Positions 36,201 to 44,315 of a DNA stretch of 51,926 nt are shown piece by piece. Made by a program: the position numbers and the translations under genes. Position 1 is the first letter of the stretch; each line of letters begins with the position of its first letter. Under the pieces are notes generated by a model. The model made no database searches and was not told the origin of the DNA. It worked only from the letters and a program-made list of their open reading frames with translations. Location: positions 1-51,926 of the forward strand of contig VAXO01000068.1 in NCBI GenBank assembly GCA_005888435.1. The letters run 5' to 3'. The stretch is from Actinomycetota bacterium (GTDB lineage: Bacteria > Actinomycetota > Thermoleophilia > Gaiellales > Gaiellaceae).

Positions 36201-36443
36201 CTGCTCGATGCACTGCTTCGCTTCTCGGTGGTAGGCCTGCAGCACCTCGCGGACGTCCTCCGGATCCGCCTTGTCCGCGCGCGACGTCGAGTCGACCAGG
36301 TCGACGAAGAGGACGGAGACGAGCTTGCGCTCCTCGTGGCGCGGAGCGGCCTCCGCGAGCGGTGCGCCGCAGTTGCTGCAGAAGTGCGCACCCGGCGCGT
36401 TGGCCTGGCCACAGCTGGGGCAGCGGACCTCGACGGCGGTCAT
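33234..36443 (-). CDS. Class III adenylate cyclase fused to STAND ATPase and TPR-like repeats, with zinc ribbon
   Basis: ATG 36443 gives 1069 residues (the track uses a TTG three codons earlier). Residues about 5-30 are a zinc ribbon (CPSCGQANAPGAHFCSNCG). The cyclase domain (about 40-200) retains metal-binding Asp in VSVLFVDLVDSTS, Lys in VEKFIGDAVMAVFG, and the substrate-binding residues of GDVVNTAARLQNA. The ATPase has Walker A TLVGPPGIGKSRLC (about 250) and Walker B VFVFEDVHWADASE. Helical repeats fill about 600-1060; there is no HTH. It probably makes cAMP in response to an unknown signal. It is followed by a coupled PfkB kinase gene. Confidence 0.92.
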   Translation of the reverse strand: MTAVEVRCPSCGQANAPGAHFCSNCGAPLAEAAPRHEERKLVSVLFVDLVDSTSRADKADPEDVREVLQAYHREAKQCIEQYGGVVEKFIGDAVMAVFGAPIAHGDDAERAVRAGLRVLAAIEGLELAARAAVNTGEAIVSVDQARAGEALATGDVVNTAARLQNAAPPGRVIVGDETYRATRHAVRYEELDAVDAKGKADAVAAWLAVEAATAPADRPLGTAPLVGRDRELELLRSVWSRATDEKRPHLVTLVGPPGIGKSRLCREIASLVDNGGGRILRGRCLPYEERLGYQAFSRIVHDLSGILESDSPAAARPKLEARVRELLPEDEAAETLRHLLLLLGLAPDDEVPTGALLMFAARRFVECAALAQPTVFVFEDVHWADASELALLTYLARHTRDAPALLVATARPELLDVEPTWGTGLGAQTTLPLEPLGEDDARTLAEQLVVGVDPARLVDVAGGNPLFLEELAASVAERGDEELPVTVREAIAARIDALPSVARDALLSAAVIGKTFWRGILETVGSIGDVDEALSVLEARDFVRRDSSSQVAGDAQYTFKHMLIREVAYATVPRALRRERHAAVAEYIEERLVGEALAAILAYHWREAGEPRRAIPYLLAAADAARRSWASSAVIELYTRALELAEDDELRRQIRVERGRALVELDEYEAAAEELSGVVPELEGAQKLDALLGLGLAYVWSERDAETIATAEAAIALAQELHDDAGLAAAVANKSEGLAMRGAEGDLREALELGERALQQWVPGARPFELTHLLHLHSDTLAWAGDYERAIELSQRTRELANDVHSPDALLRAGGLEALALAGLGRHEVAISMWDELLRLADELGHTKRVVLNYSTLAYREVHDLETARQRTEEALELSATMQFGMPRQFAGADIVLTDLLAGDIGRAQAVWPERWEAAEHATAWTTWLIAGRLMSARAEIALEAETPEEAAEFANRAVELARRTRRAKYEARSLSTLGEALARLGRADDALAALRSAVQIADRIVSPYGRWNARAALGRVAYGLGRDDDAAAAYSEAGEIVDAFAAGLAPERAATLVTSPVVQEIRSA

Positions 36444-36489
36444 CCAGCCCAAGTCTTGCCGACGGGCCTTGAGGGTTCAAACTGGGACG

Positions 36490-37071
36490 ATGGGCAGGCG
36501 GCTGCTGTGGCTGAACGTGGGCGTGAAGGCGCTCCTCGTGGCGCTCCTGCTCTTCTCGGTCACGTCAGGCCTCGAGCGCTTCAATGGCAAGGCGATGTCG
36601 GCGCGGGCGCTCGCGTATCCGTTGGCGGCGCTGATCGTTCCGGTCGTGTGGCGGCTGCGTGGCCGGCCGCGGCCGTATCCCCACATGATCGACATCCTCG
36701 TCGTGCTGCCGTTCGTGATCGACACCGGCGGCAACGTGCTCGACCTCTACTCCGTCTGGTGGTTCGACGACGTCGCGCACTTCCTGAACTGGTGGATCCT
36801 CGTCTCGGCGTTCGCGCTCGCATTGCAGCGGACGAGCCTCGGCCGGCTGCCGTCCTGGTCGATCGCCGTCGGCTTCGGGGCCGCGACCGAGATCCTCTGG
36901 GAGCTGGGCGAGTACACCGTGATGAAGCTCGGCTCTTCGGGCCTGCAGCTCACGTACGAGGACACGATCGGCGATCTCGCGCTCGGCGGGCTCGGGACGC
37001 TGCTCGGCGCAACGATCGTCTTCGTCGCTTTCAGACGAGGCGTCGTTCGAGAAAGCTCGCCAACCGCGTAA
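36490..37071 (+). CDS. Conserved membrane protein, DUF2238/YjdF-like
   Basis: ATG 36490 (MGRRLLWLNVGVKALLVALLLFSV) gives 193 residues with five or six TM helices. Charged residues placed inside the membrane region, PHMIDILVVLPFVIDTGGNVLDLYSVWWFDDVAHFLNWW and GFGAATEILWELGEYTVMKLG, resemble the conserved D..H and E..E patterns of YjdF/DUF2238 proteins. The function is unknown. The 3' end overlaps the convergent ABC permease by 41 nt. It starts 47 bp from the divergent cyclase gene. Confidence 0.8.
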   Translation: MGRRLLWLNVGVKALLVALLLFSVTSGLERFNGKAMSARALAYPLAALIVPVVWRLRGRPRPYPHMIDILVVLPFVIDTGGNVLDLYSVWWFDDVAHFLNWWILVSAFALALQRTSLGRLPSWSIAVGFGAATEILWELGEYTVMKLGSSGLQLTYEDTIGDLALGGLGTLLGATIVFVAFRRGVVRESSPTA

Positions 37072-37702
37072 GCGGAAACGAGATGCAGAAGAACGCCGCC
37101 AGCAGCGCGGTGTAGATCGCGAACGCGTGGGAGTTCGCCCCGACCTCGAACTGCAGCCTCTCGATTGAGCGCTGTCCCGTCGCGAGCAGCTCCGTGACGC
37201 CGATGAGCGACGCGATCGTGGTGTTTTGGATGATGTTCGCAATCAGGCTCACGAGCGGGGGCAGCAAGCGGCGCAGCGCTTGCGGCAGGATCACGAACAG
37301 GTGACGGCCGATCCAGCCGAAACCGAGCGCCCCTGCAGCCTCGTGCTGCTCACGTGGGATCGACTGGACGGCGCCGCGGGTCGCCTCGGCGACCTGCGCG
37401 CTTCCCCAGAGCGTCAGGCCGACGGCCGCTCCGGTGAACGCGCCGAAGCGATAGTGGACGTACGGCGTGGTCGGGAGCGCGTAGTAGACGAGGAAGATCG
37501 TGACGATGATCGGCAGGCCTCGCCAGACCTCGACGTAGAGCCGCAACAGCCACTCCAGCGGCCGAAAGCGGATGGTCATGAGCGTGCCGAGCAGGATGCC
37601 GATCACGGTGCTGCCGGCGACGGCGAAGACGGCGATGCGGAGGGTGTTCTTGAGCCCCTCGTGGAGCATGTAGTGCGCTACCGGGTCGACCCAGTCGGGC
37701 AT
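37031..37702 (-). CDS. Polar amino acid ABC transporter permease (second subunit)
   Basis: The 223-residue membrane protein has about five TM helices and the HisM/GlnP-family coupling loop EATRGAVQSIPREQHEAAGALGFGWIGRHLFVILPQALRRLLPPL (EAA motif, about residues 105-150). Its ATG overlaps the stop of the preceding permease by 1 nt. The two permeases form the heterodimeric channel of a glutamate/glutamine-type importer with the ATPase and binding protein upstream. It is the last gene of the operon and ends within the convergent membrane-protein gene. Confidence 0.94.
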   Translation of the reverse strand: MPDWVDPVAHYMLHEGLKNTLRIAVFAVAGSTVIGILLGTLMTIRFRPLEWLLRLYVEVWRGLPIIVTIFLVYYALPTTPYVHYRFGAFTGAAVGLTLWGSAQVAEATRGAVQSIPREQHEAAGALGFGWIGRHLFVILPQALRRLLPPLVSLIANIIQNTTIASLIGVTELLATGQRSIERLQFEVGANSHAFAIYTALLAAFFCISFPLTRLASFLERRLV

Positions 37703-38382
37703 CAGCGCGCCTCCGGCAAGGCCAGTCGCCGCTCGACGACGCGAATGAGCAGCGAGAGCGTCCAGACCACGATCAGGTACGTCACGCCGAGCGCGAAGTA
37801 GACCTCCGTCGCCTTGAACGACTCGCTCTCGAGGCTATAGGCGGTGTTCGTGAGCTCGGCGAAGCCGATCGCCGTCAGCAGCGACGTGTTCTTGAGCACC
37901 GACACGTTCGTGTTGATCGTCGAGGGCAGCGCAATGCGCGCGCCGATCGGCAGCGTGACGTTGAAGAAGGTCCCGAGCCTCCCGAGCCCGAGGGCGAGGC
38001 CGGCCTCGCGGTAGCGGTAGGGCACTGCCTCGAAGCCGGCGCGGAAGTTCTCGGTGTTGTACGCGCCGCCCCAGATGACGACGGCCAGCCAGGCGATGGT
38101 GAACGGCTCGAGCCGGATCGGATGTCCGGGGAAGTGTGGCAGCGCGCCGGCGATGAAGAAGATCTGGACGAGGATCGGTGTGTTCCGGATGACCTCGACG
38201 TAGGTGGCGGCCAGCCAGCTGACGACGGGAACGCGATGGGCGCGAGCGGCGCCGAGGACGATGCCGATCGCGAGCGATCCCGCGATGCCGATCCCCGCGA
38301 CCTTGAGCGTCTGCTTCAGGCCCTCCCAGAAGTCGGGTAGGTGGTCCCAGATGAACTGCCAGTCGAAGTTCGCCGCGAGCAT
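37702..38382 (-). CDS. Polar amino acid ABC transporter permease (first subunit)
   Basis: The 226-residue HisQ-like permease starts MLAANFDWQFIWDHLPDFWEGLKQTLKVAGIGIAGSLAIGIVLG. YVEVIRNTPILVQIFF is the family motif after TM2, and ENFRAGFEAVPYRYREAGLALGLGRLGTFFNVTLPIGARIALP is the EAA loop. It lies 51 bp after the binding-protein gene, with a stable hairpin between them, and overlaps the second permease by 1 nt. Confidence 0.94.
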   Translation of the reverse strand: MLAANFDWQFIWDHLPDFWEGLKQTLKVAGIGIAGSLAIGIVLGAARAHRVPVVSWLAATYVEVIRNTPILVQIFFIAGALPHFPGHPIRLEPFTIAWLAVVIWGGAYNTENFRAGFEAVPYRYREAGLALGLGRLGTFFNVTLPIGARIALPSTINTNVSVLKNTSLLTAIGFAELTNTAYSLESESFKATEVYFALGVTYLIVVWTLSLLIRVVERRLALPEAR

Positions 38383-38393
38383 GGAAGAGAAGG

Positions 38394-38423
38394 CGGAGCG
38401 GCCGCGCAGGTGCGGCCGCTCCG
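38394..38423 (-). terminator. Intra-operon GC hairpin after the binding-protein gene
   Basis: CGGAGCGGCCGC-GCAGGT-GCGGCCGCTCCG is a 12-bp perfect stem with a 6-nt loop, without a T tract, in the only real gap of the ABC operon. Such hairpins partly terminate or protect the upstream mRNA, so more binding protein than permease is made. Confidence 0.65.
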
Positions 38424-38433
38424 GATCAGACGG

Positions 38434-39372
38434 TTACGGACAGATGGTCGTGACGTCCTTCCCGACCGGATAGGCGAAGGTGTTCTTCGGCCGGGGGACA
38501 TTGTCCAGGAAGCCCGACACGAGCCGCGCCGGGGCGTTCGCCCGCAGGATCTTGACGAACTCGTCGCGCTTCTTCATGTACCGCAGCGCGGCGTTCACCC
38601 AGCGCGACATCGCCGTCTCGCCCTTGCGGATGCCGATCCCCCACGGGACGTTGAGGAACTTGTCGCTGGTGAGCCTGACGTCGCGGTCCTGGGTCGCGAC
38701 GCCGAGCAGGAACGCGTCGTCGAACATGAACGTGTCCGCGCGCCCGTCCTTCACCGCCGAGACTGCCAGGGCTGGCGAGTCGACCTCGAGCAGCTTCGTG
38801 CTCTTGAAGCAGTTCCTCGTCCAGGCCGCGTAGAGCGCTCCACGCGTCGTCACGACGGTCTTGCCGGCGAGCGTCGGAACCGTCACCGACGAGCTGTTCG
38901 GAACGAGCAGCCGCCCCGTCGCCGAGTAATACGGGATCGAGAAGTCGATCTGATCCGCCCGTGCCTGCGTCCAGGTCAGAGTCGAGACGATGATGTCGAC
39001 GCGACCCGACATGAGCGTCGGAATGCGGCTCGGCGTCGTGACGCACGTGAAGCTCACCTTCTTCTTGCTTCCGAACGCGAGCTGCGCGAAGCGCTGAGCG
39101 ACCTGAACGTCGTAGCCGTCGTTGTTCCCACGCACGTCGATGAAGCCGAACGGGGGGAAGTCGCACTTCACACCGATCTCCCAGTGCTTGCGGCTCTTGA
39201 CCGCTGACGGCAGCGGTGGCAGCTTGGGCTTCGCCGGCTTCGGCTTCGGTTTCGGCAGCGGTACCGGCGCGGCCGTCCGTATGAACTTCCCGCCGGGCGT
39301 GGCTGCCCCGAGCCCGGTGAACACAGCCGCGGCCAGCAGCAGCGAGGCTGCGGCGACTGCGATACGTCTCAT
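38434..39372 (-). CDS. Extracellular solute-binding protein, family 3 (polar amino acids)
   Basis: The 312-residue protein begins with the signal peptide [28 protein letters not shown]. There is no lipobox Cys, so it is either released, or held by an uncleaved signal anchor. An odd spacer of Lys-Pro repeats ([18 protein letters not shown]) precedes the binding domain: [36 protein letters not shown], the ligand Arg/Asp region [34 protein letters not shown] and the hinge [10 protein letters not shown]. Its ATG overlaps the ATPase stop by 4 nt. It captures a polar or acidic amino acid for the importer. Confidence 0.93.
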   Translation of the reverse strand: MRRIAVAAASLLLAAAVFTGLGAATPGGKFIRTAAPVPLPKPKPKPAKPKLPPLPSAVKSRKHWEIGVKCDFPPFGFIDVRGNNDGYDVQVAQRFAQLAFGSKKKVSFTCVTTPSRIPTLMSGRVDIIVSTLTWTQARADQIDFSIPYYSATGRLLVPNSSSVTVPTLAGKTVVTTRGALYAAWTRNCFKSTKLLEVDSPALAVSAVKDGRADTFMFDDAFLLGVATQDRDVRLTSDKFLNVPWGIGIRKGETAMSRWVNAALRYMKKRDEFVKILRANAPARLVSGFLDNVPRPKNTFAYPVGKDVTTICP

Positions 39373-40199
39373 CTAACGCCTCCTTCGTCGATGGTGAGCT
39401 CCTCCAAAGAGTCGGCCAACTGGAGCGTGCGCCGCAGGAATCGCTTCGTGCGTTCTGCCTGCGGCCGGTCGAGGACCTCTGCCGGCTTGCCCTGCTCCAC
39501 GATCTTCCCTCCGTCCATGAAGATCAGGTGGTCGCCGACATCGCGCGCGAACTGCATCTCGTGCGTGACGACGAGCATCGTCATGCCTTCGTGCGCGAGG
39601 TCGCGCATGACCACGAGCACTTCGCCGACGAGCTCCGGGTCGAGCGCAGACGTGACCTCGTCGAACAGCATCACGTGCGGGCGCATCATCAGCGCCCGGG
39701 CGATCGCCACGCGTTGCTGCTGCCCCCCGGAGAGCTGGTGGGGATAGCTGCGCGCTTTGTCGACGAGGCCCACGCGACCGAGCAGCTCATGGGCTCGTTC
39801 CTCCGCTTCTCTGCGTCTGACATGACCAACGCGTCGGGCGGCCAGCGTGAGGTTGTCGAGCACGCGGAGATGCGGGAACAGGTTGAACTGCTGGAAGACG
39901 ATGCCGATGCGCTGCCGCACCGCCGGCACCTTCACGCCCTTCCGTGTGATCTCTTCGCCCTCGAAGAAGATGCGACCGCCGTCGACCGGCTCGAGCAGGT
40001 TGACGCAGCGGAGCAGGGTGCTCTTGCCGCTGCCGCTCGCGCCGATGATGACGAGCGCGGTGCCTGCGGGCACGGTCAGGTCGATGCCGTCGAGGACGAT
40101 GTTGTCGCCGAAGCTCTTGCGCACGTTCTCGACGCGCACGACCGGTGTCGTTGCGCGTGCAGGCTCCGCCAGCGCCGCCCCTGTGTGCCCCGCCTCCAC
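39369..40199 (-). CDS. Polar amino acid ABC transporter ATP-binding protein (GlnQ-like)
   Basis: GTG 40199 ([31 protein letters not shown]) gives 276 residues; the track ORF to 40781 runs through the divergent nitroreductase. All ABC motifs are present: Walker [16 protein letters not shown]-loop [10 protein letters not shown], signature [15 protein letters not shown], Walker [15 protein letters not shown] and the switch His in [10 protein letters not shown]. This is the first gene of the importer operon, with a good promoter just upstream whose predicted start site is about 4 nt from the GTG. Confidence 0.95.
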   Translation of the reverse strand: MEAGHTGAALAEPARATTPVVRVENVRKSFGDNIVLDGIDLTVPAGTALVIIGASGSGKSTLLRCVNLLEPVDGGRIFFEGEEITRKGVKVPAVRQRIGIVFQQFNLFPHLRVLDNLTLAARRVGHVRRREAEERAHELLGRVGLVDKARSYPHQLSGGQQQRVAIARALMMRPHVMLFDEVTSALDPELVGEVLVVMRDLAHEGMTMLVVTHEMQFARDVGDHLIFMDGGKIVEQGKPAEVLDRPQAERTKRFLRRTLQLADSLEELTIDEGGVR

Positions 40200-40209
40200 G
40201 GCCAGTCCG

Positions 40210-40238
40210 GTTATACGCGTTTTGCCCAGCGCGTTCAA
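40210..40238 (-). promoter_or_regulatory. Sigma-70-type promoter of the amino acid importer operon
   Basis: On the - strand TTGAAC (40238-40233) is followed by a 17-nt spacer and TATAAC (40215-40210). This is close to the housekeeping consensus and stands out in GC-rich DNA. The -10 box ends 10 nt before the GTG of the ATPase gene, so the mRNA would have an almost absent leader. Confidence 0.75.
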
Positions 40239-40253
40239 TCTAGGCTCCGCGCC

Positions 40254-40766
40254 TTGGACGCGTTTGCGGAGCTCATCCGTTCGCGACGGACGCACAAGTC
40301 GTTCGGTCCCGACCCTGTCCCGCGCGAAACGCTCGACGAGCTGCTCGAGCTCGCTCGCTGGGCGCCGAACCACCACCGCACGAATCCGTGGCGGTTTCGC
40401 GTGCTCGGGCCGGTGACGCTCGAACGGCTGAAGGACGCGGCCGGGCCGCCGGAGGCACCGAAGCTCGACCGCGCGCGTACGCTCGTCCTCGCGTCGTGCG
40501 TGCTGAGCGGCGACCTGCAGCAGGACGAGGAGGACGTCTGCGCAACCGCGTGCGCGATCTACACCGTGCTGCTCGCCGCGCAGGCGCGCGGGCTCGCCGG
40601 CTACTGGCGCACGCCGCGCGTCCTCCGCACGAAGGCGGGGCGCGAGGCCGTTGGGCTGCCAGACGGCGAGCGCTTCCTCGGGCTGGTCCACCTGGGAACG
40701 CCGCGCGGCGAGCCACCCGTGCCCGAGCGCGCGCCGCTCGAGGCGTACCGCGAGTACCTCCCGTAG
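40254..40766 (+). CDS. Nitroreductase-family protein
   Basis: The frame becomes protein-like at TTG 40254 ([48 protein letters not shown]), giving 170 residues. The opening R-R-T-H-K-S-F and [12 protein letters not shown] bind FMN in this family. The helical middle ([29 protein letters not shown]) and GLVHLGTP near the end are also typical. It reduces nitro compounds or quinones with NAD(P)H and FMN; the natural substrate is unknown. No Shine-Dalgarno is visible, and TAGGCT 7 nt before the start could be a -10 box of a leaderless message. Confidence 0.88.
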   Translation: MDAFAELIRSRRTHKSFGPDPVPRETLDELLELARWAPNHHRTNPWRFRVLGPVTLERLKDAAGPPEAPKLDRARTLVLASCVLSGDLQQDEEDVCATACAIYTVLLAAQARGLAGYWRTPRVLRTKAGREAVGLPDGERFLGLVHLGTPRGEPPVPERAPLEAYREYLP

Positions 40767-40779
40767 GTACCGTGGACGC

Positions 40780-40944
40780 ATGGCCGAATTCCCCGCTGAG
40801 GCAGGCCCACAGCAAATCGTCTGCCCTCACTGCAAGAAGACGTTCACGGCCGAGCTGATTGCCGGCCAGACCGAGCGCCACCGGGGCTTCAAGTGCCCAC
40901 ACTGCAAGCTGTTCGTCCCGGCGGCCCGGGCGCGTAACAGCTAG
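40780..40944 (+). CDS. Small zinc-ribbon protein
   Basis: The 54-residue protein ([27 protein letters not shown]...[19 protein letters not shown]) has two CPHC knuckles 25 residues apart, a zinc ribbon. It starts 13 nt after the nitroreductase stop and is probably in the same transcript. The function is unknown; a nucleic-acid or protein-binding role is inferred from the fold. Confidence 0.8.
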   Translation: MAEFPAEAGPQQIVCPHCKKTFTAELIAGQTERHRGFKCPHCKLFVPAARARNS

Positions 40945-40994
40945 ACGCCTGTCCCTCGTTCAAGGGATACGAGCAGCCTGCCGATGAGCTTCGC

Positions 40995-43013
40995 GTGGCT
41001 GTCGACGCTGCCGCCTCCCGCACGGACCCGCTCGAGCGAGTGGCCGCGATTCCCGGCTGGTTCTGGGTCTCGGGAATCGTCGCCGCGAGCTTCTTCGGAC
41101 GCCTGATCGCCGCGGCCGGGCGGCCGGTCCCGCACTACCTCCCGGACGAATACATCTACCCCTCGCTCGCGCGAAGCTTCGCCGAGCACGGCCGGCCGAT
41201 GATCCGAGGAGTCGGCGTGCACTTCCCGGCGCTGCTCGACCCGGTCGTGACGGCTCCGGTCTGGTTTTTCACGCATGACCCGGTGCGCGCCTATGCGATC
41301 ACGCAGGGCTCGCACGCCGCATTCGTCTCGCTCGCGGCGATTCCGGCTTACCTGCTTTGCAAGCGCCTCGGTCTCGCCGGCTGGCTCGCCGTTGCGGTCG
41401 CTGCACTCGCGGTCGCGGTGCCGGACGGCGTGTACGCCTCGAGCATGCTCGCCGATCCACTCGCGTACCCGCTCGTGCTCACAACGATCTACCTCGGCGT
41501 GTGCCTTGTCGAGCGCTCGTCGCGCGGCCTGCAGGCCGCATTCGCCGTTGCCGCCGCGCTGGCGGTGCTCGCGCGCGTGCAGTACGCGGTCGTGCCCCTC
41601 GCCGTCTTTGGCGCGGAGCTCGTCGCCGACAGGGGCCGCATCCTCGTGTCGCTGCGTCGCACCTGGCTGGCGCTGGCTCTGCTCGTCGCGCCGCCGGCCG
41701 TCCTGTTCGTGACACTCGGCTCGCAGCGCGTGCTCGGCGTCTACTCGCACGGCGACCATGCAGTGCATCCCGGGTCGCTCGTCCATTGGGTCGCCCGCGA
41801 GGCGATGCTGCTCGCGTATGCGAGCGGCTGGGCGCTCGTGCCGGGCGCGCTTGCCGCCCTTGGGCTGGCACTGGCGCGGCCGTTTCGCCGCGCCGAGCTG
41901 GCCTTCGCGGTCACGACGCTGCTTCTTGGCGGCGCGCTCCTGCTCGAAGCGGCGCAGATCGCAGACACCGACTCGCAGCGCTTCCAGGAGCGCTACCTGT
42001 TCACGCTCATCCCGCTGCTCGCGGTCGCGTTCGGGTTGTACGTCAAGCGCGGTCTGCCACTGCGGGTGCCCGTCGGATTGTGCTCGGCCGCACTGTTGCT
42101 GCTCGCGGCGCGCGTGCCGCTCTCAGGTTACGCGGCGGCGCACAACAAGGACGACTCGCCGACGCTGTGGGCCGTCCTGCGCTTCGAAGCGCTCGTCTCC
42201 GTCGGCAACGGCGCGCTCGCCGTCGCGCTCGTCGCGGCCGGCCTGTCGGCGATCGCCGCACTCGCCGCGTTCAGGAAGCTGCCCGCCGCAGTCGCCATGG
42301 TCACTGCGCTCGGCGCCTGCTGCGCGCTGTCCGCCGGCGCCTCCTCCTACGACCATTTGAGCAGCACGAGCCTGCGGCATTCGCTGAATCCCGATCTGCG
42401 CTGGGTCGACCATGCGCGCCTCGGCTCGGTCGACCTGCTCGCCCCGCCCGGCGCGCGCAAGGAGCAGTCCTGGGAGCAGCTCTTCTGGAACACGTCCGTC
42501 GACCGACTGCTCGTCCTCGGTAGCCCGCCGCTCGATCAGTTCGACACGAAGTTCGTCCGCGTCGCGCCCGACGGCCGCATCCTCGTCGACGGTCGCGCAG
42601 ACCGCCGGCCGCTGCTCGTGCAGACGTACGGGTCAACGGTGCAGCTGACCGGCGTGACACGTGTGCGCCGCGACGTGATCTTCGACCTCTACCGCCCGAC
42701 GGGCACCCCGCGGCTACGCCTCGTGGCCGCCGGCCGTTTCCCCGACAAGTGGCTCGCGCCGCGCGGCGCGATCACGGTGTGGACGAAGTCCGCCGGCACG
42801 CTAACGATCGTGGTGACAATGCCGCCCGGCACGCAGGTAACCCCCTTGCGCTTCAACAACCGGCTCGTGAACGTCCAGCCGGGCCGGCGCACAACCCTGC
42901 ACTTCCACGTCCCCGGCGGCGCACCGTGGAGCCTCCACTTCAGCAGCAAGAAACAGGGCTACCTCGCCGACCGCGCGGTGAGCGTGCTCGCGCCGGTCGT
43001 CCGATTCCGCTAA
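40995..43013 (+). CDS. GT-C type membrane glycosyltransferase (GT39/ArnT-like)
   Basis: The 672-residue protein starts at GTG 40995. A first TM (WFWVSGIVAASFFGRLIAAA) leads into the loop HYLPDEYIYPSLARSFAEHGRPM, where the Asp-Glu pair matches the catalytic loop of GT-C enzymes that use lipid-phosphate sugars. About 11 TM helices follow to residue about 450. The last about 200 residues (SLNPDLRWVDHARL onward to VVRFR) form a beta-rich extracytoplasmic domain. It probably transfers a sugar to a cell-surface molecule outside the membrane. It is convergent with the sigma-factor gene, whose 3' end contains this gene's terminator. Confidence 0.85.
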   Translation: MAVDAAASRTDPLERVAAIPGWFWVSGIVAASFFGRLIAAAGRPVPHYLPDEYIYPSLARSFAEHGRPMIRGVGVHFPALLDPVVTAPVWFFTHDPVRAYAITQGSHAAFVSLAAIPAYLLCKRLGLAGWLAVAVAALAVAVPDGVYASSMLADPLAYPLVLTTIYLGVCLVERSSRGLQAAFAVAAALAVLARVQYAVVPLAVFGAELVADRGRILVSLRRTWLALALLVAPPAVLFVTLGSQRVLGVYSHGDHAVHPGSLVHWVAREAMLLAYASGWALVPGALAALGLALARPFRRAELAFAVTTLLLGGALLLEAAQIADTDSQRFQERYLFTLIPLLAVAFGLYVKRGLPLRVPVGLCSAALLLLAARVPLSGYAAAHNKDDSPTLWAVLRFEALVSVGNGALAVALVAAGLSAIAALAAFRKLPAAVAMVTALGACCALSAGASSYDHLSSTSLRHSLNPDLRWVDHARLGSVDLLAPPGARKEQSWEQLFWNTSVDRLLVLGSPPLDQFDTKFVRVAPDGRILVDGRADRRPLLVQTYGSTVQLTGVTRVRRDVIFDLYRPTGTPRLRLVAAGRFPDKWLAPRGAITVWTKSAGTLTIVVTMPPGTQVTPLRFNNRLVNVQPGRRTTLHFHVPGGAPWSLHFSSKKQGYLADRAVSVLAPVVRFR

Positions 43014-43082
43014 CGGCGGAGCCTCGCGTCGACGAGGGCCGGAGACTAGCGCGAGCGAAGCGGCGTCCCTAGGACTGCGTCG

Positions 43083-44177
43083 TCAGACGCAGTCCTTGAG
43101 TCCTTGCGCTTCTGGCAAGGACTCAAGTTTTTTTAATGTGTTGTTCTCGATCTGACGGATGCGCTCGCGCGTGACGCCGAAGGCACGGCCGACCTCCTCC
43201 AGCGTGCACGGCTGTGTGCCTGAGAGCCCGAAGCGGAGCTCGATGACCTGACGCTCGCGCTCCGGGAGCGCCGAGAGCGCGTGCTCGACGTCCTCCCGTC
43301 GCAGCGACAGCGTCGCGGTGTCGAACGGCGACTCGGCCGACTCGTCCTCGACGAAGTCGCCGAGCTCCGACTCCTCCTCCTCGCCGATCGGCTTCTCGAG
43401 AGACACCGGCAGCTGCGACATGCGGAGGATCTCGCGCACCTCCTCGGTCGTTATCTCGAGCTCCTCGGCGATCTCGTCGGGACGCGGCTCGCGTCCGAGA
43501 CGTTGCACGAGCTGGCGCTCGATGTGCACGACCTTGTTCAGCTTCTCGACCATGTGCACCGGGATGCGGATCGTGCGCGCCTTGTCGGCGATCGCGCGCG
43601 TGACGGCCTGCCGGATCCACCACGTCGCGTACGTGGAGAACTTGTAGCCCTTGCGGTAGTCGAACTTCTCCACCGCACGGATCAGGCCGAGCGAACCTTC
43701 CTGGATCAGGTCGAGGAAGCTGAGGCCGCGCCCGAGGTACGACTTCGCGATCGAGACGACGAGCCGGAGGTTCGCCTCGGTCATCTGGGTCTTCGCCGCC
43801 ATGTCGCCGCGCTCGATGCGCTTGGCGAGGTAGACCTCCTGGTCGGCGGTCAGGAGCGGCACCTTGCCGATCTCGCGCAGGTACAGGCGCAGCGAGTCGA
43901 GCGACGGCTCGACGCTCAAGTCGAGCTTCGGGCCTTTCTCCTCTTCTGGTGCGGGGAGCTGCTCGTGCGGCGGATGCTTGTGCGTCTCGCCTTCCAGCAG
44001 CTCGACTCCGTGGTCGATCAAGTAGGTGTAGAAGTCTTCGACCTGCTCCTTCGTCAACTCGACGTCGTCGAGCCCTGCCGCGATCTCGTCATATGTGAGA
44101 ACGCCCTTCTCGAGACCTTCCTGGACGAGCTTCTGGAGCTCCTCGACTTCAGGAAGGGAAATTTCGACGGTGAGCAA
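43083..44177 (-). CDS. rpoD: Primary RNA polymerase sigma factor RpoD/SigA
   Basis: The 364-residue protein starts at TTG 44177, 10 nt after GGGAGG. Region 1.1 is short ([29 protein letters not shown]). Region 1.2-2 has [92 protein letters not shown]. Regions 3 and 4 follow, with the region 4.2 helix-turn-helix [31 protein letters not shown]. It directs core RNA polymerase to housekeeping promoters. The last 20 codons include TTA-AAA-AAA-CTT, very unlike the rest of the gene, and encode a terminator on the opposite strand. Confidence 0.96.
   Translation of the reverse strand: MLTVEISLPEVEELQKLVQEGLEKGVLTYDEIAAGLDDVELTKEQVEDFYTYLIDHGVELLEGETHKHPPHEQLPAPEEEKGPKLDLSVEPSLDSLRLYLREIGKVPLLTADQEVYLAKRIERGDMAAKTQMTEANLRLVVSIAKSYLGRGLSFLDLIQEGSLGLIRAVEKFDYRKGYKFSTYATWWIRQAVTRAIADKARTIRIPVHMVEKLNKVVHIERQLVQRLGREPRPDEIAEELEITTEEVREILRMSQLPVSLEKPIGEEEESELGDFVEDESAESPFDTATLSLRREDVEHALSALPERERQVIELRFGLSGTQPCTLEEVGRAFGVTRERIRQIENNTLKKLESLPEAQGLKDCV
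43095..43134 (+). terminator. Rho-independent terminator inside the rpoD coding end
   Basis: On the + strand CTTGAGTCCTTGC-N7-GCAAGGACTCAAG (13-bp perfect stem, 7-nt loop) is followed directly by TTTTTTT (43128-43134). It ends transcription of the convergent glycosyltransferase gene, which stops at 43013. On the other strand the same bases encode [14 protein letters not shown] of the sigma factor. Confidence 0.92.
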
Positions 44178-44241
44178 CGGTGGCTTACCTCCCGGCTACA
44201 TTCGCGTAGGTGGACGGGGACTCGATCTACCTGTTACACGC

Positions 44242-44273
44242 AAAAGAGCCGGACACCCGCTGCCTCCCGGCTC
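44242..44273 (-). terminator. Rho-independent terminator of the asparaginase gene
   Basis: On the - strand GAGCCGG-N14-CCGGCTC is followed by TTTTG. It lies between the asparaginase stop (44316) and the rpoD start (44177), so rpoD needs its own promoter in the remaining about 65 bp. Confidence 0.65.
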
Positions 44274-44315
44274 ACCCTCTCGCCCGGCGGATATTACAGA
44301 GTTGAAACGAGTTCG

